The notes beneath the pieces are model-generated. The model searched no databases, was not told where the DNA came from, and saw nothing but the letters and a program-made list of their open reading frames with translations. A stretch of DNA of 60,746 nucleotides. Source: Anaerolineae bacterium (GTDB taxonomy: Bacteria; Chloroflexota; Anaerolineae; Promineifilales; Promineifilaceae). This document shows, piece after piece, positions 18,021-26,609 of the stretch. How positions within the stretch are numbered: position 1 is the stretch's first letter; each line of letters starts with the position of its first letter. The DNA lies in contig WFSA01000107.1 in the NCBI GenBank assembly GCA_015486215.1, positions 1 through 60,746 on the forward strand. The letters are read 5' to 3'. Made by a program: the position numbers and the translations under genes.

Positions 18021-19586
18021 TTATTCAAGCCCGCCCAATCCACTCACCCCCTCACGCAATACATACCGAATCACGAGCGAATCAATGAGCGTTTCGACGG
18101 GGGCGCGTTCATCGGTGAAGATGAGGGCGGAAGGGGACAAGGGGGCGAGATTGGTAACGGCCGTTTGCAGCACTTCCTTCAAAAGCGGATCCGTATCCCC
18201 CGATAAAGCGGCTGAATTATTGAGTAGATTGCTCGCGTCAGTCGGCTCCATCGTCGCTATTAAAATCGTATTGAGCGATCTTGGCACGTCGATAGCGTGG
18301 ACGGTCGGGTAGACTGTTTGCAGCGTCGCTGTCAGCGCATCCACAAGGCGGCGATCTTGCGGCGCACGCCCCACATTCATCGCCAGCACGCCGTCGTCGT
18401 TGAGATGGGCGGCAATCTCCTCAAAAAATTGGCGCGTGGTGAGATGCCATGGAATGTATGGGACTTTGTATGCGTCAAGGGTGATGATGTCGTAACGGCC
18501 GTCTAATTGGTTTAACTCAAAACGGCCGTCGCCGATGATCACATTCAATTGCGGGTCGTTCATCGCAAAATACTCCCGTCCCGCTTGGGCGATGGCTGGG
18601 TCAAGCTCGATGCCGTCAATGGCGATCTTTTCGTAGACGCGGATATATTGTTTGGGGATTGTGCCTGCCGCCAAGCCGATGACGGCCATCGTCTCTATAT
18701 TGTCCACTGTTTCGTTAAAATAGGGGGCGGCCAGCATGATGCTCCAGACGGAAATGCGGGGAATACGGCCGTTGTCACAATAAAACGAATGAAACGCCTG
18801 CCCTTCGTTGAGCAATAAATAGTTGCAATCCTCCCGTCGAATGACTTGAATATAATTGTAGGGGGATTCGGTCTCAAAAATCTGTCCCTCATACGCTTTC
18901 AGCGTTCCTCCTGTCCAAAAAGCGGCGATGGGGATGAGAAAAAGGGAGAGGGCGAGGGGGATGAGGCTCTTTTTGCGGTTGATCTGCCATAAGCCGCCCA
19001 GCCCGATGAGCAGAAGGAGCGTGCCAAAGATGACGGCCGTTATCCGCGAGCCGTAGGTTGGAATGACCCATAAGACGGGCAAATACGTCCCTAACAAACT
19101 GCCCATCGTCGAGGTCGCATAAATACGCCCGCTGATGCGCCCCGCCTCGTCCACATCGCGCACCGCCAGCCGAATGGCGAATGGCGACATGCAGCCCAGC
19201 AAGGTGACGGGTATCGCCAACGCCATCATCACGCCAACAAGCGAGCCGGCAATCAGCCCGCCGTTCATGCCAAAAATAGCGGCGGAGGCGACTTTGAGCA
19301 GGACGCTGGTCAGCAGCAGGAAAAAGATGCTGGCGGCGCCGGTGATGGTGACGAGGGTGTAGAAGGTGGTGGGAAACGGCCGTTTGTCCGCCAACTTTCC
19401 GCCGAGAAAATATCCCAGCGTCAAAAACAGCATCACCAACCCAATCACATTCGCCCACACAATGTTGGACGTGCCATACACCGTCTGCAACAGCCGACTA
19501 GTCGTGAACTCCGTCGCCAGCGTACTCATACCAGCGATGAAAACGGTTAAAAATAGATACTTACGAGAAAAAGGGGAAACGGGCAT
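18021..19586 (-). CDS. Membrane-embedded spermidine synthase-like protein
   Basis: 521 residues. The N-terminal half has seven membrane segments (first about residues 8-30) resembling a transporter. The C-terminal half (about 255-480) is a Rossmann domain of the SpeE type: AVIGLAAGTIPKQ, GIELDPAIAQAGREYF, VIIGDGRFEL and IITLDAYKVPYIPWHLTT. Such fusions are frequent in Chloroflexota and have not been shown to make polyamines. The motif after LDAY differs from true spermidine synthases, so another product is likely. Confidence 0.8.
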   Translation of the reverse strand: MPVSPFSRKYLFLTVFIAGMSTLATEFTTSRLLQTVYGTSNIVWANVIGLVMLFLTLGYFLGGKLADKRPFPTTFYTLVTITGAASIFFLLLTSVLLKVASAAIFGMNGGLIAGSLVGVMMALAIPVTLLGCMSPFAIRLAVRDVDEAGRISGRIYATSTMGSLLGTYLPVLWVIPTYGSRITAVIFGTLLLLIGLGGLWQINRKKSLIPLALSLFLIPIAAFWTGGTLKAYEGQIFETESPYNYIQVIRREDCNYLLLNEGQAFHSFYCDNGRIPRISVWSIMLAAPYFNETVDNIETMAVIGLAAGTIPKQYIRVYEKIAIDGIELDPAIAQAGREYFAMNDPQLNVIIGDGRFELNQLDGRYDIITLDAYKVPYIPWHLTTRQFFEEIAAHLNDDGVLAMNVGRAPQDRRLVDALTATLQTVYPTVHAIDVPRSLNTILIATMEPTDASNLLNNSAALSGDTDPLLKEVLQTAVTNLAPLSPSALIFTDERAPVETLIDSLVIRYVLREGVSGLGGLE

Positions 19587-19613
19587 TAAAAGAGGATTGA
19601 ATACAAAAAGACA

Positions 19614-19682
19614 ATCCGCAGATTACGCAGATTAGCGCAGATTTATTCGTTTAATCTGCACTAATCTGCGTAATCTGCGGAT
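19614..19682. repeat. CGCAGATTACGCAGATT inverted repeat
   Basis: 30-bp arms (19614-19643 and 19653-19682) with about one mismatch. It lies between the SPFH gene stop and the SpeE-like gene start, where it could stop or stabilise the upstream transcript. Confidence 0.85.
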
Positions 19683-19693
19683 CAACTATACGT

Positions 19694-20755
19694 TTAACCA
19701 GCGAGGAACGCTTCCATGCTAGCCTTGCTGATACGGACAGCGTTGCCTAATTTACGCGCTTTCAAATCGCCGGCTTCGATGGCGGCTAAAATATCTTCGG
19801 GAGAAACTTGAAGGATTTCGGCGGCCTGTGCGGGAGTCATTACCGCAGGCATTCCCGCTTCTGCTGGTGCGGCGGCGGGGGGAGCGGCTTGCGGCGGCGG
19901 GGCTTGCTGGTATTGCGGCCGTTGCTGCTGTTGTTGATACCCTTGCATCGCGGCCATTCCCATCGCCCCCATGCCGATTTCGGCCATATTGCCGCCAGAT
20001 GGGTTGCTGGCGGCGGCGACGAATGCGTCCGCTTGTTGTTTGGCGGTGTAGCTGGTGCCGTATCCCATATTGGTGACTACTTCCAATGATTTGGGATGCA
20101 ATGCAATACGGATATTGAAATCAACCAACACCATGCCAATCGCGTCAAACTCTTCTTGCAACAGGCCGACGAGCAGTTCGTTAATATCTTTGGAAAAAGA
20201 TTGAATCTGTGCCGGCCCCATATTTTTGGCGATGGCAAGTTCGCTCAATTTATCTTGCATCATCACGCCCAACATCGGGTCGAGACGCTGTTTGATCTGT
20301 TGTTGGCGCACGCTGTCACGGAATGCGTCCATCGCGTTGAGGAAACGCCATGGGTCTTTTACTTTGGTCACAAAGGTGCCGTTACCGACGATGGCACTTG
20401 CGCCCGGCCCGCGTTGCGGATGTTCGATGATAATGGGATTTGCGGTTCCCCATTTCATCGTTATGTCGGCAGTCTTGACATAATATACATCGGCGGTGAA
20501 TATGTTTTTACCGCTAAAGGCGACATTTTGCATCAGGTCGGTGAGGAAGGGGACGTTTTTGGTGGTCAGGGTGTGGGTGCCGGGTGTAAATGTTCCCATC
20601 GCCTCGCCGCCGCGCACAAAAACGGCCGTTTCCCCTTGATTTACAATACATTGCGACCCCAGCCGAATGTCGCCCAGCCCGCCGCGCGGGAATTTCTGGA
20701 CAAGTTCGTCTCTGAGCCAAGATTCAATTGCTACACGATCAAATATACGAGCCAT
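19694..20755 (-). CDS. SPFH-domain protein with C-terminal excisionase-type HTH
   Basis: 353 residues. Residues about 20-250 form an SPFH (band 7) domain of the YdjI or virion-core-protein-like kind (RGGEAMGTFTPGTHTLTTKNVPFL; VLVDFNIRIALHPKSLEVV). A linker rich in G, A, Q and P (about 255-300) follows. The last 50 residues (TPAQAAEILQVSPEDILAAIEAGDLKARKLG) are a MerR/excisionase-type helix-turn-helix. Relatives usually end in a zinc ribbon, so the HTH tail is unusual. SPFH proteins form membrane-associated oligomers. It follows the coiled-coil and zinc-ribbon genes on the same strand and probably works with them. Confidence 0.8.
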   Translation of the reverse strand: MARIFDRVAIESWLRDELVQKFPRGGLGDIRLGSQCIVNQGETAVFVRGGEAMGTFTPGTHTLTTKNVPFLTDLMQNVAFSGKNIFTADVYYVKTADITMKWGTANPIIIEHPQRGPGASAIVGNGTFVTKVKDPWRFLNAMDAFRDSVRQQQIKQRLDPMLGVMMQDKLSELAIAKNMGPAQIQSFSKDINELLVGLLQEEFDAIGMVLVDFNIRIALHPKSLEVVTNMGYGTSYTAKQQADAFVAAASNPSGGNMAEIGMGAMGMAAMQGYQQQQQRPQYQQAPPPQAAPPAAAPAEAGMPAVMTPAQAAEILQVSPEDILAAIEAGDLKARKLGNAVRISKASMEAFLAG

Positions 20756-20780
20756 GATTTTTTATCTCCGTTTTTTGGAT

Positions 20781-20847
20781 GTCATACCTGCGAAGGCAAG
20801 TATCCATTCTTTACATAATTATGGATTCCCGCCTACGCGGGAATGAC
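20781..20847. repeat. GTCAT...GAATGAC dispersed hairpin
   Basis: Imperfect inverted repeat of the ATTCCCGC/GCGGGAAT type found in many bacterial genomes, lying between two co-directional genes. A second copy is at 26490-26579. Confidence 0.7.
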
Positions 20848-20857
20848 GGATGTTGAC

Positions 20858-21406
20858 TTAAAATTGGTCTGTCACGCCTTTTAGTACTTCATTGCGGGAA
20901 TTGAAGATGTCGTTTGCATTGCGAACGGCCGTGTCCAGCCCCCGTAACGCCCCGCGAATATCGCCATCATCTATTGTTGCTTTTTCTAACGCCGCCACAT
21001 CGGCACTGATTTGGTCTGCATGACCAATCATGCTTTCGTCAAACGCATATATACGCGCTAAATCGTCTTCTTTGACCTTTACCGCATCAAAAAAGCCAGC
21101 ATACCCTTGTGGCGCATCCTTGATTTTACCAATCAAGCCCATCAACCGATTGTCGGTGCGGCCTAAATCTTCGGCATAATCCATCGCCTTGATGATGTCA
21201 CGGCTGAGTTCTTGGTGGGTGCGGCTTAATTGCAACCGCGCCTCTTCTAATCGAGAAGAGACCGTTTCGCGCAACAACTGGTCAGCTTCGCGACGGCGGC
21301 TTTTTTCCATGTAGCCGCTTAATCCAGGTACTTTTTCCAACAGCTTGCCTAAACCGCCGCCTTCGCCTTGAATTTTGTCATAGAGGTCAGATACTTGATC
21401 TTTCAT
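20858..21406 (-). CDS. Helical cytosolic protein linked to SPFH gene
   Basis: 182 residues, almost wholly helical, with charged heptad stretches (EKSRRREADQLLRETVSSRLEEARLQ is the clearest block, residues about 34-59). There is no signal peptide or membrane segment. I do not recognise the family; the general look is that of PspA-like or coiled-coil scaffold proteins. It lies between the zinc-ribbon and SPFH genes, all on the minus strand, which suggests a membrane stress or scaffold module. Confidence 0.65.
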   Translation of the reverse strand: MKDQVSDLYDKIQGEGGGLGKLLEKVPGLSGYMEKSRRREADQLLRETVSSRLEEARLQLSRTHQELSRDIIKAMDYAEDLGRTDNRLMGLIGKIKDAPQGYAGFFDAVKVKEDDLARIYAFDESMIGHADQISADVAALEKATIDDGDIRGALRGLDTAVRNANDIFNSRNEVLKGVTDQF

Positions 21407-21455
21407 TACTTGTTATCTCCTTTGTCGAATAATGATTACAACTTCGTTATTTGAT

Positions 21456-21968
21456 TTAATCCAAAAAATACTCGGTGCCACAATAGGGGCATCGGATGAC
21501 ACCTTTTCCAGCTAATTCGAGTTCGCCGTCACAGTTGGCGCAGTTATGCAGTTCGCGTAGTTTTGTTGCCTGTTGCGAGTATAGCATACCTTCATCCCAA
21601 TTAACATAGCCCGAGAACAGCCCCATCCCGACCAAATCTTGCAATAATCCTTTCACTTCTTCGGTGGATGATCCCATTTCGATGACAAGATCGCCAATGT
21701 CAACTTGCCCTTGTGTTTTGACGATGTTGAGCAGGTCGCGTTGCTTTTTGGCGCGGTCTGAATCTTCTGCTTCTTCACCGCCTTTCCATAGAAAGAAGCC
21801 GCCAAAGCCGAGTTGGGGCAACACGAGAGCGAAAAAGCCGAGTGTACAGCCAAGAAATGCAGCCATCGCATTACCTGCATCTTGATACATGATGAACATG
21901 AGGACAGCAATAACGATGCCGACGAGTACGCCGCCGATTAGTAAAATGATGCCTATAATTTTTCCCAT
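21456..21968 (-). CDS. Two-TM protein with C-terminal zinc ribbon
   Basis: 170 residues. Two membrane segments (about 4-28 and 36-62) are followed by a winged-helix-like region (LLNIVKTQGQVDIGDLVIEMGSS, about 83-105) and a zinc ribbon with two CxxC pairs (NCANCDGE and RCPYCGTEYF) at the C-terminus. It probably sits at the inner membrane with a cytoplasmic regulatory tail. Likely partner of the two genes downstream. Confidence 0.7.
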   Translation of the reverse strand: MGKIIGIILLIGGVLVGIVIAVLMFIMYQDAGNAMAAFLGCTLGFFALVLPQLGFGGFFLWKGGEEAEDSDRAKKQRDLLNIVKTQGQVDIGDLVIEMGSSTEEVKGLLQDLVGMGLFSGYVNWDEGMLYSQQATKLRELHNCANCDGELELAGKGVIRCPYCGTEYFLD

Positions 21969-21987
21969 TTTGTTCCTTGTTTTAAGG

Positions 21988-22044
21988 TAGGGGCGTGGCC
22001 TTGTGCCCGCCCAAAATCAGGGCGACCCAGCGGGTCGCCCCTAC
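21988..22044. repeat. GTAGGGGCG / CGCCCCTAC dispersed hairpin
   Basis: Inverted repeat with a GGGCGACCCAGCGGGTCGCCC inner stem (21-base block, positions 22019-22039). Related copies are at 13991-14052, 35754-35779 and 59212-59265. It separates the DUF2207 gene from the zinc-ribbon gene. Confidence 0.75.
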
Positions 22045-22053
22045 AGATATATT

Positions 22054-23964
22054 TTATCCGAATCCACGACTGCCGCCGCCGCTGCTGAATCCGCCGCCGC
22101 CGCTGAACCCGCCGCTAAAGCTGCTGCCTGAACTGCTGCGGCTGCTGGGTTTTACGCTTTTCATAATGGTGGAGGATGAGTTTAACATACGGGTAAGCCC
22201 GTTGGACATGGAGGAGAGACCGCCTGTCATGCCGCTGGACATGCCTTTTAAGGTGGGCATGGAGGGGCCGCTGCCGCTGATAGGGGTGCCAGCGGCTGTA
22301 GGTGTGCGGCCAACGCCTCTGCGTCCCATGCCGTAATAGCCGTAGGGGTGATACCAGCGGGGGATGGGGGTGGATGGCACGCGGGCAAATTTGCGTATCC
22401 ATGTGTTTTCTAGGCCAAAGACGGTGGCGTAGGCGAGGTATTTCTCGAAAATATCACCGGCCGTTTCCAAATCTTGATACTTCTCTATATTTTTAAGGTA
22501 ATTTTCAAACGCGCCCCACATTGCGGCCGCTTGTGTGCCTTTGTGTGTTTTGGCGGGCATATGACGGGCGATATACCATATAAGTGCGCCAACTAAAATG
22601 ACGCTGATGGATGGGCAAACGGCCGTGCTGATTGAATCGCTGAATAGACTGAGTATGCCGGGAAGCAGAAAGAATGCTCCCCCCCCCAGTGCTAATATGC
22701 CCATACCTAAACAGCCGTATTGGGTGCGAACGGTGTCTGGTGATTTGGGGAACATTCCTTCTGCGGCTAACTCTTTATAGATAGATTTACGCAATCCGGG
22801 CAATTTGTCATTAAATTTATAACGCAGACTGCTGAGATGCCGCTCCTCTTTTCCTTGAAAAATGGCCTCAAGAAATTCACGTTCAAACGGCCGTAAATCT
22901 CCATCCGCCTTATCTGTGCGGGTAAACGTGTGGTCACTCTTCTTTTTATTCTTTTCCGACATCACAAGATATCCGCGTCGTGCCAGATCGACCAGCGTGG
23001 AGAGAATATCATGCAAGTCGGCGCGTTCATCAATCAGTGTGCCGACAAGCGCAGGCGGAAGGTCGTTGGGCGGTTCGGTGATGTATTCGGGAACGACGAT
23101 GCCCGTTTTGGGATCGCGTCCAAGCATGTACCAGAGAGCGAGAACGAGCAATACCCCGCCTACCGCCATGCCGAGTGATAGAACACCAACAGCGAGCGAT
23201 ATTGTGTCACCGATCTGTTGCCGGCTTTGCCACTGGGGAACTTCGATGGGCAGGCTGTTGTGCGGGATTTGCACTTTGGTGATGAGTTCTTGTCCAGGCA
23301 TGAGCGATTGGTTGAGGGTGTACGTTATCGTACGGCCGTTGTCGGAAACGGCCGTTGCCACCGCCGACGCATCTCCATCAACCAACCCCTCCACCAAATA
23401 ATCCATCGTCTCCGTATACAGTTGCGGAGTGATCCCTTCGGGCAGATGGATTGTTACCGTGCTGGCCGCCACACGGCCAGGATGGTCTTTTGGAATAGCG
23501 ATCCACGAGAGCGTGTCTCCATTCTCGTCTACAAAAATGCCCCCTTTAACCGTGTAGCTAAACGCATACTGCTGACGACCTATTGCCGGCTCAAAATACC
23601 ATTTTATTATTACATCGTCAGCATCGTGATTGACTGTAAACGTATTGGGATTATTGCCATATTCCTGTATATATTGCACTCCATTACCAGAGACGGCGAC
23701 ATTGACAATACCGTCATTACTCCCCTTCTGATTGGTATAAATCGTGCCATACCCATATGTAAACGTGCCGCCAGAAAAGTCAAGCACCTGTGTTTCGGTG
23801 ATACGCATATCTCCATTCTCTAGCAGAGTTATGTCAACATCAAATCTTTCCCAATAGAAACTTTTACTTTGGGCTTGGCTCTGCTGCGGGGCAACAAACA
23901 GAAGAAATAGAGCGAATGGAAGTAGGAAGAGTAGTCGGTTTAATGACGGTAATCGTTTACGCAT
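22054..23964 (-). CDS. DUF2207 membrane protein with glycine-rich tail
   Basis: 636 residues with an N-terminal signal peptide (LLFLLPFALFLLFVAPQQSQAQ). An extracellular DUF2207 domain (about 35-240) begins FYWERFDVDITLLENGDMRITETQ. Membrane segments follow near residues 255-285 and 425-465, with a cytoplasmic part between them. The C-terminus is a low-complexity SGGFSGGGGFSSGGG tail, typical of this family. The function is unknown; the family is often found with LemA or SPFH-type genes. AAGGA upstream supports the start. Confidence 0.88.
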   Translation of the reverse strand: MRKRLPSLNRLLFLLPFALFLLFVAPQQSQAQSKSFYWERFDVDITLLENGDMRITETQVLDFSGGTFTYGYGTIYTNQKGSNDGIVNVAVSGNGVQYIQEYGNNPNTFTVNHDADDVIIKWYFEPAIGRQQYAFSYTVKGGIFVDENGDTLSWIAIPKDHPGRVAASTVTIHLPEGITPQLYTETMDYLVEGLVDGDASAVATAVSDNGRTITYTLNQSLMPGQELITKVQIPHNSLPIEVPQWQSRQQIGDTISLAVGVLSLGMAVGGVLLVLALWYMLGRDPKTGIVVPEYITEPPNDLPPALVGTLIDERADLHDILSTLVDLARRGYLVMSEKNKKKSDHTFTRTDKADGDLRPFEREFLEAIFQGKEERHLSSLRYKFNDKLPGLRKSIYKELAAEGMFPKSPDTVRTQYGCLGMGILALGGGAFFLLPGILSLFSDSISTAVCPSISVILVGALIWYIARHMPAKTHKGTQAAAMWGAFENYLKNIEKYQDLETAGDIFEKYLAYATVFGLENTWIRKFARVPSTPIPRWYHPYGYYGMGRRGVGRTPTAAGTPISGSGPSMPTLKGMSSGMTGGLSSMSNGLTRMLNSSSTIMKSVKPSSRSSSGSSFSGGFSGGGGFSSGGGSRGFG

Positions 23965-24046
23965 AAAAATATCCTTTATACATGAGGTGAAGTTTTGGAG
24001 TTACGGGATCATCTGTTTTTGCATAATCCCGTAACATATAGGCTTG

Positions 24047-25399
24047 CTATTTCAGAGTGACGGGTAAGTAAGTTTTGTATATCGTATTAGCAACAACGAC
24101 GGTAACTGTCTCACTATCTGTTTGACTTGATGCGTCGCTGACTTGAACAGTGGCGGTTGTACTGCCGCTCCATCCGCCTGTTGGGCTTACGCTGATAAAA
24201 TGACCATTTGTTATGCTTATTCCCGCGCCTGCGGTGCCAGCATTTGTCAAGGTATAGGTCAAGCTGCTTATATCAGATGCACCTGGCGTAGTGTAATCAT
24301 GCAAATCAAAGGCGGGGTTACGAGATGTGCTTGTTTCCATGAGTTGCGTAGGTAAGGATGATAGTTCAGGGGCGGTATCAGCCATTGTCCACCCTAAATC
24401 TTCTAATAAACCTAAAGTAACAGAGCCTGGACTATAGTTTGTTTCCCCGTTGGTTAAAGACCATGTCATAAGGGCATGGTCGGTGTTATTAAATATCTCG
24501 TCTAAGTGAGAGTAACTAGAGCCAGATTTCCATGTAGAGGGAGCGTGTAGTTTAACGGGATTGCCTCCATTCGCCTCTTTAGAGTGGGTGCCGTCAAAAA
24601 AGATATTGTTACTGGTTAATTGGTCGCCTAAAGCGGTTGTATTGTTTCCAAAAGAGAAAAGCGATGTTCCAGAGCCATTCTCAGTGAAGCGATCATAGAT
24701 GAATGGGTACGGGCTTCCTGATCCCCAACTACCTGTACCGCCACTAACGCGCATAGAGCCGGCAAAACCGAGTCCATGCCCAATTTCATGCAAAACAACG
24801 GTGGCAAAATTCCACTTATCGTTGGGGGTATTGCTGTCTGTACCGAAATACCAATGTGAGAAATCGCTATTGAAATTGGCATTGATTTCAGAATCAGAAC
24901 CGTTTAGGTCGGAGCCGTGAAGGGTGTTGGCAAGGGGCATGGGGTACCATGTATTCGATTGTGGCAGGTCGCTTTCGTTGGCGACATATCCATGTGCGCC
25001 AGCAGAGCCTAGAACATTTGCTCCAAGAGGTTTCCAGTAAGCATTAATAACGATAGTTGTATTTGAATCAAGTAAGGAAGCCCAAATATCAACAGCGTAT
25101 TGGAAAGCGTCTTCTGCTCCCGCCTGTTGATCCCAAGTAGCCGCTTTATTGATGTAATTGACTGTTATAGTCGCTGCTTGTGGGCTGCGCCCTTGACGGA
25201 AAGATGCAGGGGCTAAGACAGGCTCGGGCGGATTGTCTGTGTGAACAGCGATGATGCTGGTCTCTGTTTGTATAGATGCGGCGAGGGATTCTGGCTGAGA
25301 CGGTGTTTTTGTTTGGGCAACGGCCGTTTGCAAGAGCAGCGTCAGTAATATAAATGAAGTCAATAAAACGGTACGTCTAACAGAAAATATCAGGTTCAT
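24047..25399 (-). CDS. Secreted HExxH metalloprotease-like protein with C-terminal Ig-like region
   Basis: The start at 25399 is chosen because AAAGGAG stands five bases upstream; the open frame extends to 25486. A signal peptide ends near VAQT. VVLHEIGHGLGFAG is a zinc-protease helix, but the third histidine of the HExxHxxGxxH metzincin motif is not in place. A putative cadherin/Ig-like segment (TYTLTNAGTAGAGISITNGH...VQVSDASSQTDSETVTV) follows, and the protein ends YLPVTLK. That ending resembles the YLP-V ending seen on many secreted Chloroflexota proteins and may be a sorting signal. The substrate is unknown. Confidence 0.75.
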   Translation of the reverse strand: MNLIFSVRRTVLLTSFILLTLLLQTAVAQTKTPSQPESLAASIQTETSIIAVHTDNPPEPVLAPASFRQGRSPQAATITVNYINKAATWDQQAGAEDAFQYAVDIWASLLDSNTTIVINAYWKPLGANVLGSAGAHGYVANESDLPQSNTWYPMPLANTLHGSDLNGSDSEINANFNSDFSHWYFGTDSNTPNDKWNFATVVLHEIGHGLGFAGSMRVSGGTGSWGSGSPYPFIYDRFTENGSGTSLFSFGNNTTALGDQLTSNNIFFDGTHSKEANGGNPVKLHAPSTWKSGSSYSHLDEIFNNTDHALMTWSLTNGETNYSPGSVTLGLLEDLGWTMADTAPELSSLPTQLMETSTSRNPAFDLHDYTTPGASDISSLTYTLTNAGTAGAGISITNGHFISVSPTGGWSGSTTATVQVSDASSQTDSETVTVVVANTIYKTYLPVTLK

Positions 25400-25482
25400 C
25401 ATTACTCCTTTTGGGGTTAAATATATAGTAAATACGAGGTCAATAATAGTAGTATAAAGGATGAAAGAAGTGTTGTCTATCA

Positions 25483-26256
25483 TCACTTATCTAACCAATT
25501 TAACAGGATGTTGTCTAAACGGCCGTCTGCCCCCATCCTTCCCAGCACCTCATTAAGCTCACGCAGCAGAATTTGATCATCCTTACGCACAACAATGGCG
25601 AATGGCTCCGTTGTAACAGGATCGGGCAACAGGCGCAGATCGGGATGAGATTGCAGGAGCAAACGGCCGTTTATCCCATCCATCACCGCCCCGTCAGCTT
25701 TGTGTTGGAGAACGGCCGTTAACGTCTCTTCGGCCGTGTTGTACGGCAGCACCTGCAACATCGGCGACACTGTTTGTTGTGCCATCGCCTCCACATGCCC
25801 CTGCGCGCCTAACTCGACAGCGATAGTACTCAATTCATCTATATCAATACTATCTGAATCTATCGGCACGATCAGCCGTTCGCCCGCATCAAAATAAGGG
25901 ATGCTGTACGCAAAATCATCCATCTGCGACGGCATGATGACGAGCGCGGAAATGAGCAGATCAACTTTCCCCGTCAACAGCCCATCATACAAGCCATCAT
26001 ATCCAATCCAGATAAATTCAGTTGTTAAGCCCATCTCATCGGCGAGCATTTCAGCCAGATCGACATCAATACCGCGCAGCCCGTTTTCATCCCCGATTTC
26101 AAAAGGGGGATAGGTGGGATCAAGCCCGACACGCAAAATACGCTCTTTTTGGATGCGCTCCCATGTGCCGCTGTCACTGGTGCAGGCGGTGAGGAAGAGT
26201 ACTAGAAGAAATAAAGCTCTGGCACAGCGGCCAAACCGTGTCGGGGAAGTATTCAT
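25483..26256 (-). CDS. Amino-acid type solute-binding lipoprotein (SBP_bac_3)
   Basis: The chosen start (MNTSPTRF) gives a signal peptide with lipobox LTAC; the frame is open to 26313. The mature protein has the two-lobed binding fold: RVGLDPTYPPFEIGDENGLRGIDVDLAEMLADEMG at its beginning (about residues 38-72 of this start), then DLLISALVIMP and PFAIVVRKDD. Such proteins deliver amino acids to ABC permeases, yet none is encoded near by. It lies directly after the sensor cluster on the same strand, so it may instead present a ligand to a sensor; this is inference. Confidence 0.85.
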   Translation of the reverse strand: MNTSPTRFGRCARALFLLVLFLTACTSDSGTWERIQKERILRVGLDPTYPPFEIGDENGLRGIDVDLAEMLADEMGLTTEFIWIGYDGLYDGLLTGKVDLLISALVIMPSQMDDFAYSIPYFDAGERLIVPIDSDSIDIDELSTIAVELGAQGHVEAMAQQTVSPMLQVLPYNTAEETLTAVLQHKADGAVMDGINGRLLLQSHPDLRLLPDPVTTEPFAIVVRKDDQILLRELNEVLGRMGADGRLDNILLNWLDK

Positions 26257-26356
26257 TCCACAATATCGGACAGGTTTCTCCCAAGTTAGGCCATTCATGA
26301 AAAATAATGACAATCAAAGTTTTGGGTGATTCAAATTTAGAAATGGCCTAAACGGA

Positions 26357-26453
26357 TTGGACAAGACTTGACAAATTTTCCTAATGATGCTCGTGTAAAA
26401 TAAAATGCTGATGAAATTTGTCAAGTCTTGTCCACGATTTATTGAGAAGAGAC
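26357..26453 (-). mobile_element. Family A element, degenerate
   Basis: Reverse-oriented A copy with a lost left end and an altered right end (GAGAAGAGAC instead of GAGAAGATAC). It lies in the gap between the histidine kinase gene and the solute-binding protein gene. Confidence 0.75.
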
Positions 26454-26489
26454 GGAATAAGGATTAAATAAAATTAGAAACTTCCATCT

Positions 26490-26579
26490 GTCATTTCTGC
26501 GAAGGCAGGAATCTACAGTCTGGGAAATCATGGATTCCCGCCTTCGCGGAGCCTGCCCTCATGAAAATGGGGGAATGAC
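26490..26579. repeat. GTCATT...GAATGAC dispersed hairpin
   Basis: Copy of the inverted repeat at 20781-20847 with an inner GATTCCCGCC/GGCAGGAATC pair; its right arm is disturbed by a short insertion (CCTGCCCTCATGAAAATG). Confidence 0.65.
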
Positions 26580-26609
26580 AACTTTGGTAGTTAAATAAAT
26601 CCTCGTTCC

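Noticed and set aside
18021-19586. True spermidine synthase
   Set aside because: The Rossmann motifs are there, but the segment after LDAY is not that of aminopropyltransferases, and a seven-segment membrane half precedes it.
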